The translations under genes and the position numbers were made by a program. This document shows positions 8,402 through 16,477 of a stretch of DNA of 64,000 nt, one piece after another. The stretch is from Thalassobius sp965218685 (GTDB lineage: Bacteria > Pseudomonadota > Alphaproteobacteria > Rhodobacterales > Rhodobacteraceae), in assembly GCF_965218685.1 (NCBI RefSeq), contig NZ_OZ244657.1:1-64000 (forward strand). The letters are read 5' to 3'. Below the pieces are notes generated by a model. It did no database searches, was not told the DNA's origin, and saw nothing but the letters and a program-made list of their open reading frames with translations. Position 1 is the first letter of the stretch. The number at the start of each line of letters is the position of its first letter.

Positions 8402-10348
8402 ATGGCAAACGTCACCCTTACATTCCCTGATGGCAATGCGCGCGAATTCGAAGCCGGGATCACCCCCGCTGAAATCGCTGCTGGCATTTCCAAATCCCTG
8501 TCGAAAAAAGCGATCAGCGCGTCGGTGAACGGCGCCCATTGGGATATGCAGTGGCCGATCACCGAGGATGCTCAGATCGCCATCAACACCATGCAGGATG
8601 ACGAACCCGCGCTGGAGCTGATCCGTCACGACCTGGCTCACATCATGGCCCGCGCCGTGCAGGAAATCTGGCCGGACGTGAAGGTCACCATCGGCCCGGT
8701 CCGCGATCAGGGCTGGTTCTATGATTTCGACCGCGAAGAACCGTTCACCCCCGAAGACCTTGGCCAGATCGAAGCGCGGATGAAAGAGATCATCAACGCC
8801 CGCGAGCCGGTGAAGACCGAAGTGTGGGACCGCGCCCGCGCGGTGAAACACTATGAGGACAGCGGCGAGCCCTTCAAGGTCGAGCTGATCGACCGCATCC
8901 CCGAGGGTGAAGACCTTCGGATGTACTGGCATGGCGACTGGCAGGATCTGTGCCGCGGTCCGCACTTGCTGCACACCGGTCAGGTGCCAGCGGATGCGTT
9001 CAAACTGACCCACGTGGCCGGCGCGTATTGGCTGGGCGACAACACTCGCCCGATGCTGCAACGCATCTATGGCGTGGCCTTCAAGAACCGTAAGGATCTG
9101 AAAGCCTGGGAAGTCATGATGGAGGAAGCCGCCAAGCGCGACCACCGCAAACTGGGCCGTGAAATGGACCTGTTCCACATGCAAGAAGAGGCCCCCGGTC
9201 AGGTCTTCTGGCACCCCAACGGCTGGAAAATCTATACCACGCTTCAGGACTACATGCGCCGCCAGCAGGAAAAGGGCGGCTATGTCGAGGTGAACACGCC
9301 TCAGGTCGTGGATCGCAAACTGTGGGAGGCCTCAGGCCACTGGGAGAAGTACCAGGAAAACATGTTCATCGTCGAAGTCGACGAAGAGCACGCCCGCGAA
9401 AAATCCATCAACGCGCTGAAGCCCATGAACTGCCCCTGCCACGTGCAGGTCTATAACCAAGGTCTGAAATCCTATCGCGATCTGCCGCTGCGTATGGCCG
9501 AATTTGGCTCGTGTAACCGCTATGAACCCTCGGGCGCGTTGCACGGGATCATGCGGGTGCGCGGCTTCACGCAGGATGACGCGCATATCTTCTGCCGCGA
9601 GAACCAGATCGAGGAAGAGACCAAGAAGTTCATCGAATTCCTCAGCGCGATCTACAAGGATCTTGGCTTTGCCGAGTTCGCCGTGAAATTCTCGGACCGA
9701 CCGGACACCCGCGCGGGCGCGGATGACGTGTGGGACAAGGCCGAGGCCGCGCTGGCCAACGCCACCAAGGCGGCAGGCTATGAGTATGACCTGAACCCCG
9801 GCGAAGGCGCCTTCTATGGCCCCAAACTGGAATTCGTTCTGACCGACGCGATCGGCCGTGACTGGCAGTGCGGCACCTTGCAGGTGGATTTCGTTCTGCC
9901 CGAACGTCTGGACGCGAACTATATCGCCGAGGATGGCGCGAAACATCGCCCCGTGATGCTGCACCGCGCGGTTCTGGGCAGTTTCGAACGCTTCATCGGC
10001 ATCCTGATCGAATCCAACGCCGGCAAGCTGCCGTTCTGGATCGCACCGCGTCAGGTGGTTGTCGCCTCGATCGTGTCCGACGCGGATGAGTACTGCGAAG
10101 AGGTCGCCGCCGCCCTGCGCGCCGCTGGCGTACGCGCCGAGACCGATCTGCGCAACGAGAAGATCAACTATAAGGTCCGCGAGCACAGCCTGGGCAAGGT
10201 TCCCGCCATTCTGGCCATCGGTAAGAAAGAGGTCGAAGAGCGCACCGTATCCGTGCGGCGCCTTGGGGAAAAACAAACCTCGGTCCAATCGCTGGACGAG
10301 GTGGTCATCGCCCTGTCCGCCGAGGCCACTCCGCCCGACCTGCGCTGA
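8402..10348 (+). CDS. thrS: Threonyl-tRNA synthetase
   Basis: ThrRS charges tRNA-Thr in the cytoplasm. The 648-residue chain shows, in order, an N-terminal TGS domain (about 1-62), an editing/SAD domain with HDLAH (His76, His80), the class II core with MNCPCH (zinc-ligand cysteine), and a C-terminal anticodon-binding domain. GAGGAGG precedes the ATG. The region upstream (8204-8401) shows no T-box or other leader that I can recognise. It stands alone with its own terminator. Confidence 0.98.
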   Translation: MANVTLTFPDGNAREFEAGITPAEIAAGISKSLSKKAISASVNGAHWDMQWPITEDAQIAINTMQDDEPALELIRHDLAHIMARAVQEIWPDVKVTIGPVRDQGWFYDFDREEPFTPEDLGQIEARMKEIINAREPVKTEVWDRARAVKHYEDSGEPFKVELIDRIPEGEDLRMYWHGDWQDLCRGPHLLHTGQVPADAFKLTHVAGAYWLGDNTRPMLQRIYGVAFKNRKDLKAWEVMMEEAAKRDHRKLGREMDLFHMQEEAPGQVFWHPNGWKIYTTLQDYMRRQQEKGGYVEVNTPQVVDRKLWEASGHWEKYQENMFIVEVDEEHAREKSINALKPMNCPCHVQVYNQGLKSYRDLPLRMAEFGSCNRYEPSGALHGIMRVRGFTQDDAHIFCRENQIEEETKKFIEFLSAIYKDLGFAEFAVKFSDRPDTRAGADDVWDKAEAALANATKAAGYEYDLNPGEGAFYGPKLEFVLTDAIGRDWQCGTLQVDFVLPERLDANYIAEDGAKHRPVMLHRAVLGSFERFIGILIESNAGKLPFWIAPRQVVVASIVSDADEYCEEVAAALRAAGVRAETDLRNEKINYKVREHSLGKVPAILAIGKKEVEERTVSVRRLGEKQTSVQSLDEVVIALSAEATPPDLR

Positions 10349-10370
10349 TCCCAGCCATTCCCAAATTCAA

Positions 10371-10405
10371 CGCGCCGGCCCCAGTGGTCGGCGCGTTTCG
10401 TTTTC
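10371..10405 (+). terminator. Terminator of thrS
   Basis: CGCGCCGGCC-CCAGT-GGTCGGCGCG forms a 10-bp stem with one G-T pair, followed by TTTCGTTTT, 22 bases after the stop. Confidence 0.8.
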
Positions 10406-10644
10406 GGCTGCGCGATCCGGCGCCTTTTGGCAAGCCACGACACCCCATATGTCAGTCACCGGACGCGAACGTGAGCCAGCACACGCTGTCCCTTGCGCGG
10501 GGCACATTGCTGCAATGCAGCTGTAACAAACCGAAAAAAATGTCCGCCTGAGCGCCGGAAATCTTTCGGCAGCTCGTAATAAACCCGTTGAAAACCGCCC
10601 AAACCCCTCACAAGCGTAACACGGCCAATGACGCGGCTGTGATG
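10406..10644. other. Intergenic stretch before the bufferin operon, no gene seen
   Basis: Together with the flanking terminator and promoter area, 390 bases separate thrS from bufA. Short frames on both strands have no ribosome site and read as non-coding. I see no RNA gene. Confidence 0.6.
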
Positions 10645-10656
10645 CACAGGCCTGTG
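10645..10656. promoter_or_regulatory. Perfect 12-bp palindrome upstream of bufA
   Basis: CACAGGCCTGTG is a perfect palindrome 84 bp before the bufA start and just upstream of the candidate promoter. It could be an operator; no known regulator is assigned. Confidence 0.35.
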
Positions 10657-10681
10657 AGTGGCTTGTGACGCCTGCCTTTTC

Positions 10682-10706
10682 CTAACCTGCTGTCACCGGC
10701 AACGAC
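10682..10706 (+). promoter_or_regulatory. Candidate ECF (SigF-like) promoter of bufABCD
   Basis: CTAACC, then 15 bases, then CGAC resembles the Caulobacter SigF promoter form (GTAACC, about 16 bases, CGAA) that drives bufferin operons there. Transcription would begin about 27 bases before the bufA ATG. The match is partial. Confidence 0.4.
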
Positions 10707-10739
10707 CGGACGAGTTTTACATTGGAAAGGGAAATTCAC

Positions 10740-11051
10740 ATGTCCAACGCACTGAAAACCGCTGCTGTCGCAGGCGCACTGGCCGCTGCACTGACCGCTC
10801 AGACCACCACCACCGCGCATGCGATGGAAAAAGAGAAATGCTATGGCGTTTCGCTGGCTGGCAAGAACGACTGCGCCGCTGGTCCCGGCACCACCTGCGC
10901 CGGCACCTCGACCGTGGACTACCAGGGCAACGCCTGGACCCTGGTCGATGCAGGCAGCTGCATGAACATCGAGCTGCCCGCCATGGCAGACGGCTCCATG
11001 CGCAAGGGCAGCCTGTCTGCACTGGACCGCGACCTGCCGATGAAGGGCTAA
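10740..11051 (+). CDS. bufA: Bufferin-type RiPP precursor, DUF2282 family
   Basis: The 103-residue protein has an export signal (residues 1-28, ending TTAHA) and a mature part with four cysteines at 34, 45, 53 and 74 in the order KCYGV, NDCAAG, TTCAGT, GSCMN. This is the DUF2282/bufferin-1 pattern. In Caulobacter, such precursors are modified by the MNIO enzyme with its DUF2063 partner, turning two cysteines into thiooxazoles that bind copper in the periplasm. All three partners follow here. The ATG at 10740 was preferred because AAAGGGAA lies just ahead and a Sec signal starts there. A strong hairpin separates it from bufB. Confidence 0.9.
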   Translation: MSNALKTAAVAGALAAALTAQTTTTAHAMEKEKCYGVSLAGKNDCAAGPGTTCAGTSTVDYQGNAWTLVDAGSCMNIELPAMADGSMRKGSLSALDRDLPMKG

Positions 11052-11060
11052 ACGTCTGAC

Positions 11061-11084
11061 GGGGCGGGCCGAAACGCCCGCCCC
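11061..11084 (+). terminator. Hairpin between bufA and bufB (attenuator-like)
   Basis: A perfect 9-bp GC stem (GGGGCGGGC / GCCCGCCC C, loop CGAAAC) lies 10 bases after the bufA stop. Only ATTTC follows, so it is likely a leaky terminator or 3' stabiliser that leaves more precursor than enzyme message. Confidence 0.6.
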
Positions 11085-11110
11085 ATTTCGCACAGGATCG
11101 GGGGCACTCC

Positions 11111-11956
11111 ATGTTTGATACGGCCAACCATCTTCCCGCTGCGGCGGGTGTCGGCTTTAAGCCGCAACATTACACGGACATTCTGGACAATCCCGGTGCC
11201 GTCGCCTGGCTGGAAATCCACGCCGAGAACTACATGGGCGATGGTGGCCGCCCGCTGGCGATGCTGCGCTTTCTGGCTGAACGGTTTCCGATCTCGGTTC
11301 ACGGCGTCGGCTTGTCCATCGGCGGCGAAGACGCGCTGGATACCGATCATCTGGCCCGGCTGAAACATCTGTGCGACTGGCTGAACCCGGCCAGTTTTTC
11401 CGAACATCTGGCCTGGTCCACCCATGGAGCCGAGTTTCTGAACGATCTGCTGCCCCTGCCCTATACTGCCGCCACTCTGACCCGGATTTGCGACCATATC
11501 GACCAGGTTCAAAACCTTCTGGGGCGCCAGATGCTGTTGGAAAACCCCTCAAGCTATTTGCGTTTCGCTGCCTCGACCTATGAAGAGCCTGACTTTCTGG
11601 CCGAGATCGCCAAGCGCACCGGCTGCGAGTTGTTGCTGGACGTGAACAACGTCTTCGTTTCGGCCACCAATCTAGGTTACGATCCCCGTGCTTATATCGA
11701 CGCCTATCCAACGGACCTGGTCGGAGAAATCCATCTGGGGGGCCATGACGAGGACGCCGATGACGCCGGTGCCCCACTGTTGATCGACAGTCATGGGCGC
11801 AAGGTGGCCGATCCTGTATGGGCGCTGCTTGAATACGTCCTGCAACAGACCGACCCAAAGCCCCTGTTGATCGAATGGGACAACGATGTGCCCGACTGGC
11901 CCATCCTTAGCGCCGAGGCCGCGCGCGCAGATGCCGCGCTGAAGGTGCCTGCATGA
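11111..11956 (+). CDS. bufB: MNIO (DUF692) multinuclear non-haem iron oxidase, bufferin maturase
   Basis: The 281-residue TIM-barrel protein belongs to DUF692, whose members use two or three irons to oxidise cysteines in precursor peptides. Visible candidate metal ligands include His64 (SVHGVG), His99 (SEHLAW), Glu144 (ENPSSY), Asp177 and Asn180 (LLDVNNV), His208 (EIHLGGH) and Glu255 (IEWD). The start follows GGGGG. It overlaps bufC by 4 bases, so the two are translationally coupled. The substrate is inferred to be the upstream BufA. Confidence 0.92.
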   Translation: MFDTANHLPAAAGVGFKPQHYTDILDNPGAVAWLEIHAENYMGDGGRPLAMLRFLAERFPISVHGVGLSIGGEDALDTDHLARLKHLCDWLNPASFSEHLAWSTHGAEFLNDLLPLPYTAATLTRICDHIDQVQNLLGRQMLLENPSSYLRFAASTYEEPDFLAEIAKRTGCELLLDVNNVFVSATNLGYDPRAYIDAYPTDLVGEIHLGGHDEDADDAGAPLLIDSHGRKVADPVWALLEYVLQQTDPKPLLIEWDNDVPDWPILSAEAARADAALKVPA

Positions 11957-12696
11957 GTGCGCAATCTGAATTTCACACGGCCCTGCGTGACGCTGCGACG
12001 CCCGTTCCTGCGGGTCTTCTGGACAAAGTCGCAGCCCCCGCCGGCAAACGCTTTGACGTCTACCGAAACAACGTGACCGTATCGCTGATGGAGGCCATCA
12101 AAGAAGGGTTTCCGGCCACGGCCCGGCTGTTGGGCGAGGCAAACTTCTCCCAGATTTCCCGGCAGTTCGTGGGCAGCAACGCGCCCTCGTCCCCGCTGAT
12201 GTTCCTTTATGGCGAAACATTTCCCGCTTTCCTTGCCGGGATCGAGCCGCTGTCGCATCTGACATGGCTGCCCGATGTAGCGCGGTTGGAATGGGCCTTG
12301 CGTGTGGCCTATCACGCGGCCGATGCCGCCCCCATTGCGCCCGAGGCCCTGCAAACACTGACGCCTGAGGCCCTGCTTTCGGCTCGGTTCTCCTTTGCGC
12401 CCGCTGTACAGCTTTTGCGATTTGATCACCCAGCCACTCAGATCCGGGACTATGCGTTGGGGCATGGCACCCAGCCCACGGGCGGGGCCGAGGCAGTGCT
12501 GATCACGCGCCCGGAATATGACCCGGTCGCCACCCCCGTACCTGCCCCGCAAGCAGCACTGCTGACCGCCTTGATGGACGGACTGCCGCTGGCGCAGGCG
12601 CTGGACAGCGCCCCAAACGCCGACCTGTCCGCCCTCTTGCCGCTTCTGCTTGGCCAGAACGCCCTTCACTCACTGACCCCGGAGGCCCCAAAATGA
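11953..12696 (+). CDS. bufC: DUF2063 protein, partner of the MNIO enzyme
   Basis: This 247-residue protein has the DUF2063 N-terminal helical domain (FHTALRDAATPVPAGL, then RFDVYRNNV and FPATARLLG) followed by a more variable domain. Members bind the precursor leader and present it to the MNIO enzyme. ATGA overlaps couple it to bufB upstream and to the DoxX gene downstream. Confidence 0.9.
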   Translation: MSAQSEFHTALRDAATPVPAGLLDKVAAPAGKRFDVYRNNVTVSLMEAIKEGFPATARLLGEANFSQISRQFVGSNAPSSPLMFLYGETFPAFLAGIEPLSHLTWLPDVARLEWALRVAYHAADAAPIAPEALQTLTPEALLSARFSFAPAVQLLRFDHPATQIRDYALGHGTQPTGGAEAVLITRPEYDPVATPVPAPQAALLTALMDGLPLAQALDSAPNADLSALLPLLLGQNALHSLTPEAPK

Positions 12697-13268
12697 CCCG
12701 CCTGCTGACCCTTTACCACACGCTCACTGAACAGCTGGAGCGCTCCGATTGGCTGCTGCCAACGCTTGCGCGCTTTGTCTTTGCGGCCGTTCTGGCCGGA
12801 TATTTCTGGGCCTCGGGAATGACCAAACTGGGGGATGGGCTGCTGGGGGTTTTCAGCCCCTCAACCGGAGCCTACGCGCAGATTTTCCCCAAAGCGTTCG
12901 AGGCCGTGTCCTATGACGCATCGCAGCTGGGGATTTTCCACTGGGCCGTGGTGGTTGCTGGAACGGTGGCCGAGTTCGTCCTGCCTCTGCTTATTATCCT
13001 GGGCCTGCTGACCAGACTGGCCGCCCTGGGAATGATCGGGTTTGTTACTGTGCAGTCGCTGACCGACCTTTACGGCCATGGCGGGATCGAGCACGCCGCA
13101 ACCCTGGGCGCCTGGTTCGACCGCTTGCCTGATGGCGTGATCCTGGACCAGCGCGCCTTTTGGATGCTGGCGCTGGTCACCTTGGTGCTGAAAGGCGCAG
13201 GTCCCGTGTCCGTCGACGCGCTGCTTAGAAATGGGCCTTGGGCTCGTCCGGTTTCCCAGCCGCAATAG
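12693..13268 (+). CDS. bufD: DoxX-family inner-membrane protein of the bufferin operon
   Basis: The 191-residue protein has about four membrane helices, including FVFAAVLAGYFWASGMTKL, which is the DoxX opening, and PLLIILGLLTRLAALGMIGF. DoxX proteins are the usual fourth member of buf operons; their exact job there is unclear. Its last 44 bases overlap the convergent gene on the minus strand, which is a long overlap for this genome. Confidence 0.88.
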   Translation: MTRLLTLYHTLTEQLERSDWLLPTLARFVFAAVLAGYFWASGMTKLGDGLLGVFSPSTGAYAQIFPKAFEAVSYDASQLGIFHWAVVVAGTVAEFVLPLLIILGLLTRLAALGMIGFVTVQSLTDLYGHGGIEHAATLGAWFDRLPDGVILDQRAFWMLALVTLVLKGAGPVSVDALLRNGPWARPVSQPQ

Positions 13269-13593
13269 CCAGCAACCCACCCAAGGCGCAAAAGCCGATC
13301 GGGAACATGGTGAAGACGTTGAAGCTGAAGGCATAGTACATGCCCACCGCCGAGGCGATCATCAGCCCCCCGCCCCACAGCGCCCGCGCCTTGGCCATTG
13401 CCCCGCCTGCGATGGCCAAAAGGGGCGCAAAGAAACTGGCAAAGCGGATCAGATCAACGTTTTCGACCTGGTCCAGCATCCCGTCGAAATCGCCGACGCG
13501 TTCAACGAATTCAGTATAGCCATAGCTGAAAAAGCCGACCACCATCCCGATCAGACCACCGATAATCCCAAGGAAAAGGGCTGCGTTGCGCAT
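13225..13593 (-). CDS. Small membrane protein, about four helices
   Basis: I do not recognise a named family beyond a DUF4064-like outline. The 122 residues hold an N-terminal helix (ALFLGIIGGLIGMVVGFFSY), a short acidic outer loop, then three more hydrophobic segments and a charged tail (KPDEPKAHF). GGAGG lies before the start. The tail overlaps the 3' end of bufD in the opposite direction. It could share a transcript with nothing upstream, since the ArsC-like gene lies downstream of neither. Confidence 0.65.
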   Translation of the reverse strand: MRNAALFLGIIGGLIGMVVGFFSYGYTEFVERVGDFDGMLDQVENVDLIRFASFFAPLLAIAGGAMAKARALWGGGLMIASAVGMYYAFSFNVFTMFPIGFCALGGLLAIAAGKPDEPKAHF

Positions 13594-13627
13594 GTTGTAA
13601 CCTCCGATTTCTTATGAAGTAGGGACG

Positions 13628-13951
13628 CTATCCCGAGATACCAAGGGCTGCCTGCACGTCACGGGTCCAACCAAGGAATAATTCCCCCTCAGGCGTGCGG
13701 ATCAGGGGGCGTTTCATCAGCGCCGGATGGTCCGCCAACAGATCCAAGGCCGGGCGCGCACGCTCTTCTTCGCTGAGCCCGCGCCAGGTGGTCGAACGGG
13801 TGTTGACCAGTTTTTCAGCGAATTTTTGCTGAGCCTCAGCCAGGATTTCCGCCGGAACAGGGCTTTCGCGCACATCATAAAGACGCGCATTATCCATTAC
13901 TTTCAACGCCTTGCGGCAAGTATCGCAGTTTTTCAACCCATAGATGATCAT
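13628..13951 (-). CDS. ArsC/Spx-family thioredoxin-fold protein
   Basis: The 107-residue protein has the ArsC-like fold with Cys9 and Cys12 in NCDTCRKA and the conserved KRPLIRTPEG region near residue 90. Relatives (YffB, Spx, ArsC) include reductases and regulators. Lacking more context, arsenate reductase activity is not implied. The ATG at 13951 follows GGAGA; an 18-codon extension upstream is not needed. Confidence 0.88.
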   Translation of the reverse strand: MIIYGLKNCDTCRKALKVMDNARLYDVRESPVPAEILAEAQQKFAEKLVNTRSTTWRGLSEEERARPALDLLADHPALMKRPLIRTPEGELFLGWTRDVQAALGISG

Positions 13952-14164
13952 GTGTGTCTCCGTTGGCATGGATGCCTCAATAACAAGCATTTCATCGCCA
14001 CGCACGATTGTTTTGCTTGATTTTTACAAAGGCGTATCAATCATCGAACATGTGACATTGGTCTAAAGGTACGCCCCGCTGCCCCGTGTATCGGTCGAAC
14101 CCTGCAGAACAGCGCCACATGGCCCTGCATTTCAGGGAACGACAAGGCAAAAGGAGACACGGAC

Positions 14165-14371
14165 ATGCCCAGCGGCACCGTGAAATGGTTTAATACGACT
14201 AAAGGTTATGGATTTATTGCGCCCGATACCGGCGGCAAGGATGTGTTCGTGCACATCTCGGCTGTTGAACGGTCCGGGATGACAGGGCTCGCCGACAATC
14301 AAAAAGTCGAGTACGAGCTGCAAGAAGGACGCGACGGCCGCATGATGGCGTCCGACCTCAAAGCCGTCTAA
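14165..14371 (+). CDS. Cold-shock domain protein
   Basis: The 68-residue protein is a single cold-shock domain with RNP1 (KGYGFIAP) and RNP2 (VFVHIS), an RNA chaperone type. AAAGGAGA precedes the start. The upstream region has a small stem (CCCTG / CAGGG, 14133-14148) in the leader, and a terminator follows. Confidence 0.96.
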   Translation: MPSGTVKWFNTTKGYGFIAPDTGGKDVFVHISAVERSGMTGLADNQKVEYELQEGRDGRMMASDLKAV

Positions 14372-14403
14372 GCGGCCAGCCTTCCCCTGATACAAGAAAG
14401 GTT

Positions 14404-14435
14404 GCGGCCGGATCTATCCAGCCGCCACCTTTTTT
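14404..14435 (+). terminator. Terminator of the cold-shock gene
   Basis: GCGGCCGGAT-CT-ATCCAGCCGC (10-bp stem, one mismatch) is followed by a run of six or seven T. The run touches the stop codon of the convergent gene. Confidence 0.8.
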
Positions 14436-14725
14436 CAGTCGTAGTAACAGCCCTTTTCACCCTCGGGGCAGACCGCGCGACGTGTTTTCGGCGCCGGGCG
14501 AGAGTAGCTGCGCACTGCAGGCGCCGAAGTGGCCTGCTGATAGCTCATGCTCTGATTGGGCGTCCCACAGCAAATCACACCGTTGATCGAGATCGGCTGC
14601 AGCCCGCCGGGACAGTAATTTGCGGTGGTCGCATATCGGTAAATCGCCGGGCCATCGGCCAGCGCAGGGCCCGCGGCCCCCATCATCAGCACCGATGCCA
14701 GCATGGCCTTGTGCAGTTTGGTCAT
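14435..14725 (-). CDS. Exported small protein, unknown function
   Basis: No family is recognised. The 96 residues begin with a Sec signal (MTKLHKAMLASVLMMGAAG, cleaved after ALA, near residue 23). The mature part has six cysteines, three of them in the middle (NYCPGG, ICCGTP) and two near the end (AVCPEGEKGCYYD), which suggests disulphides in the periplasm or outside. GGGAG lies before the ATG. Confidence 0.75.
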   Translation of the reverse strand: MTKLHKAMLASVLMMGAAGPALADGPAIYRYATTANYCPGGLQPISINGVICCGTPNQSMSYQQATSAPAVRSYSRPAPKTRRAVCPEGEKGCYYD

Positions 14726-14882
14726 TGGAAGCTCCCTGAAAACCGGAAAACACGAAATTTGTCGACGTTTGCAGGGTAAATCACCCGCATACGCAGGCAA
14801 AGGATTTATTTCGGAACACTCTGTTTCAGTTTGCGTTTTGCCCTGGTTTAGCGCGGCCCTGATGCGGACCGCGCCAGCTAGG

Positions 14883-15194
14883 TCAATGATCCGCCAGTTT
14901 GCCGAACTCGGACTCCAGGCGCTGGCGCACTTTCTTGGCCGCAGCCTTAACCGCATGAGGGATATCGGCCGCGTCGTGATGGGCCGCATAGGGGCGCAGG
15001 CCCTCGGGACGTGCCTCGACGGTGGCGCGGATATCCTCGCCGCCCTTGGGGCCGCGGGTGTCTTTCACATGCACCTCGACGCGGGTCAGGCGTTTGGCGA
15101 TGGGGGCCAGAGCGTCGCGCACGATCTGTTCGCAGACCTCGGCCACGCGTTCGTCGCCATGAATGTTGTGGTCGGTATTGATCTGGATTTGCAT
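14883..15194 (-). CDS. HPF/RaiA-type ribosome-associated protein (short form)
   Basis: The 103-residue protein matches the sigma-54 modulation/S30EA domain (MQIQINTDHNIHGDERVAEV at the start, LTRVEVHVKDTRG in the middle) with no C-terminal dimerisation tail. Such proteins bind the 30S decoding centre and reduce translation in stress. AGGAGG lies 4 bases before the ATG at 15194. A GC hairpin without a T-run (14851-14874) follows. Confidence 0.8.
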   Translation of the reverse strand: MQIQINTDHNIHGDERVAEVCEQIVRDALAPIAKRLTRVEVHVKDTRGPKGGEDIRATVEARPEGLRPYAAHHDAADIPHAVKAAAKKVRQRLESEFGKLADH

Positions 15195-15334
15195 CCCGTC
15201 CTCCTTCGTTGTTGCTCTCAGGCTACCCATAGAATGTGGGGGACGGATTGATCTGGCGCAACTTTCTGAGCGATTTTTCGCGGAGATGTTTTACTCCACG
15301 CAGGGCCGCGCCCGACCTCGGGAGGAAGCGAAGC

Positions 15335-16477
15335 TTAGTGCATTTTGAAACGACGACGAACAGCAAAGCCGAACAAGAACACTAGCCCTAAACAAAGGTA
15401 GCTGTAGGCGATTTTCAGGCCAGCAACCCATGGACTTATCGGAATGACCAGTGACCGCTGGGAGAACACTGAAAAAGGCGAAAATATCCCCTCTAGCGCC
15501 CCGACGACCCCGCGGAGCAGCTGTGCAGAGGCGTCTTCACCAATGAGGTTTTCCCGCCAACCACAATCACTGCTGCATGCAAAACCTGCGTCGGTGCCCG
15601 TAGACCATAGAACCAGCGAAAACATTGGGATAAGAAAACCTATCCATTTCAGCGGACGCCAAAATGAATTACCGAAATCGCTGAACACTCCCCACAAGGT
15701 AAGCACGACGGACTCAGCCCCCTTTGCATGGGCCTTTTGCAAAGCCAGCTCACGACCACGCGCAAGGTGCGCCACCTCGCTGTTTCCCTGTCTTTCAGCC
15801 CAATCGTATAGGTGAGCAAAGCTAGAACGGTTGAGACGCGGGAGGTCGCCGTCTTCTATCTGTTTGAGATTGTCGGCACGCGTCGCGATTAACCGATCGA
15901 CTTCAAATGTAACCCTATCCAACCAGACTTCTTTGGCCGAGAAGTTCGAAGAAATCTGCAATTCCGATATGTGGGTGTCCGAAATCAGGATGTCAGAATG
16001 TTGCCCTGTCCCAGTGAGCTCTAATCTCCCAATATTGCAATTGGAAATACCCAAGTTCCTTACGGCATTGGAAATATTTACCTCGAGCACTCCAATCCGG
16101 GACTTAGTAATGCTTACATTCTCACTACTATCAACATGAAGTGTCCGAATCTGTGCGTTTGCTAACTCAAGACGATTTGAACGCTTGATGTTGCCAACGG
16201 AGAAGGCTGGACAAGCCTCCAAATCTAGCCGCTGGCCGTGGCCTCCATCAAAGTTAATGCCACTAGCCCTAAACGAATAGCCTGCACGTGCACTTTGCAG
16301 TCGCCCAACAAATTCCTCGAAGTCGTTTGTGCTGCGCCCCGAACCGACAACTCCACCTGACGAACCGCCTGGTGGGTAGTAGTCTAAGGTACGATCCCGT
16401 TTCTCAAGAAGCAGGAGCCTTTCCATCTGGTGTGAAATCCAAGCTAGATGCGCTCCTTCTTCCCTTGGTGTACTCAC
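15335..16477 (-). CDS. Membrane protein with beta-helix-like repeats, unknown function
   Basis: No family is recognised. The 380-residue protein has a soluble N-terminal half with short repeated hydrophobic/polar strands (about residues 80-210: LELANAQIRTLHVDSS, ITKSRIGVLEVNIS, GISNCNIGRLELTG, ISDTHISELQISS). These look like a right-handed beta-helix or pentapeptide-type coil. Then comes a helical part and two membrane segments (WIGFLIPMFSLVLWS and LKIAYSYLCLGLVFLFGFAV). I chose GTG at 16477, which overlaps the thyX stop (GTGA) and has AGAGG ahead of it. Base use is AT-richer than all its neighbours, which suggests acquisition. Confidence 0.7.
   Translation of the reverse strand: MSTPREEGAHLAWISHQMERLLLLEKRDRTLDYYPPGGSSGGVVGSGRSTNDFEEFVGRLQSARAGYSFRASGINFDGGHGQRLDLEACPAFSVGNIKRSNRLELANAQIRTLHVDSSENVSITKSRIGVLEVNISNAVRNLGISNCNIGRLELTGTGQHSDILISDTHISELQISSNFSAKEVWLDRVTFEVDRLIATRADNLKQIEDGDLPRLNRSSFAHLYDWAERQGNSEVAHLARGRELALQKAHAKGAESVVLTLWGVFSDFGNSFWRPLKWIGFLIPMFSLVLWSTGTDAGFACSSDCGWRENLIGEDASAQLLRGVVGALEGIFSPFSVFSQRSLVIPISPWVAGLKIAYSYLCLGLVFLFGFAVRRRFKMH

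Noticed and set aside
8204..9214. Upstream extension of the alpha/beta hydrolase frame by about 337 codons
   Set aside because: It lies antisense to thrS, shows no protein-like pattern, and the hydrolase has a good start at 8203.
10456..10647. 63-codon minus-strand frame in the thrS-bufA gap
   Set aside because: No ribosome site, unusual composition, overlaps the likely bufA control region.
14851..14874. GC hairpin downstream of the HPF-like gene as terminator
   Set aside because: No T-run follows on the minus strand, so it is not called a terminator.
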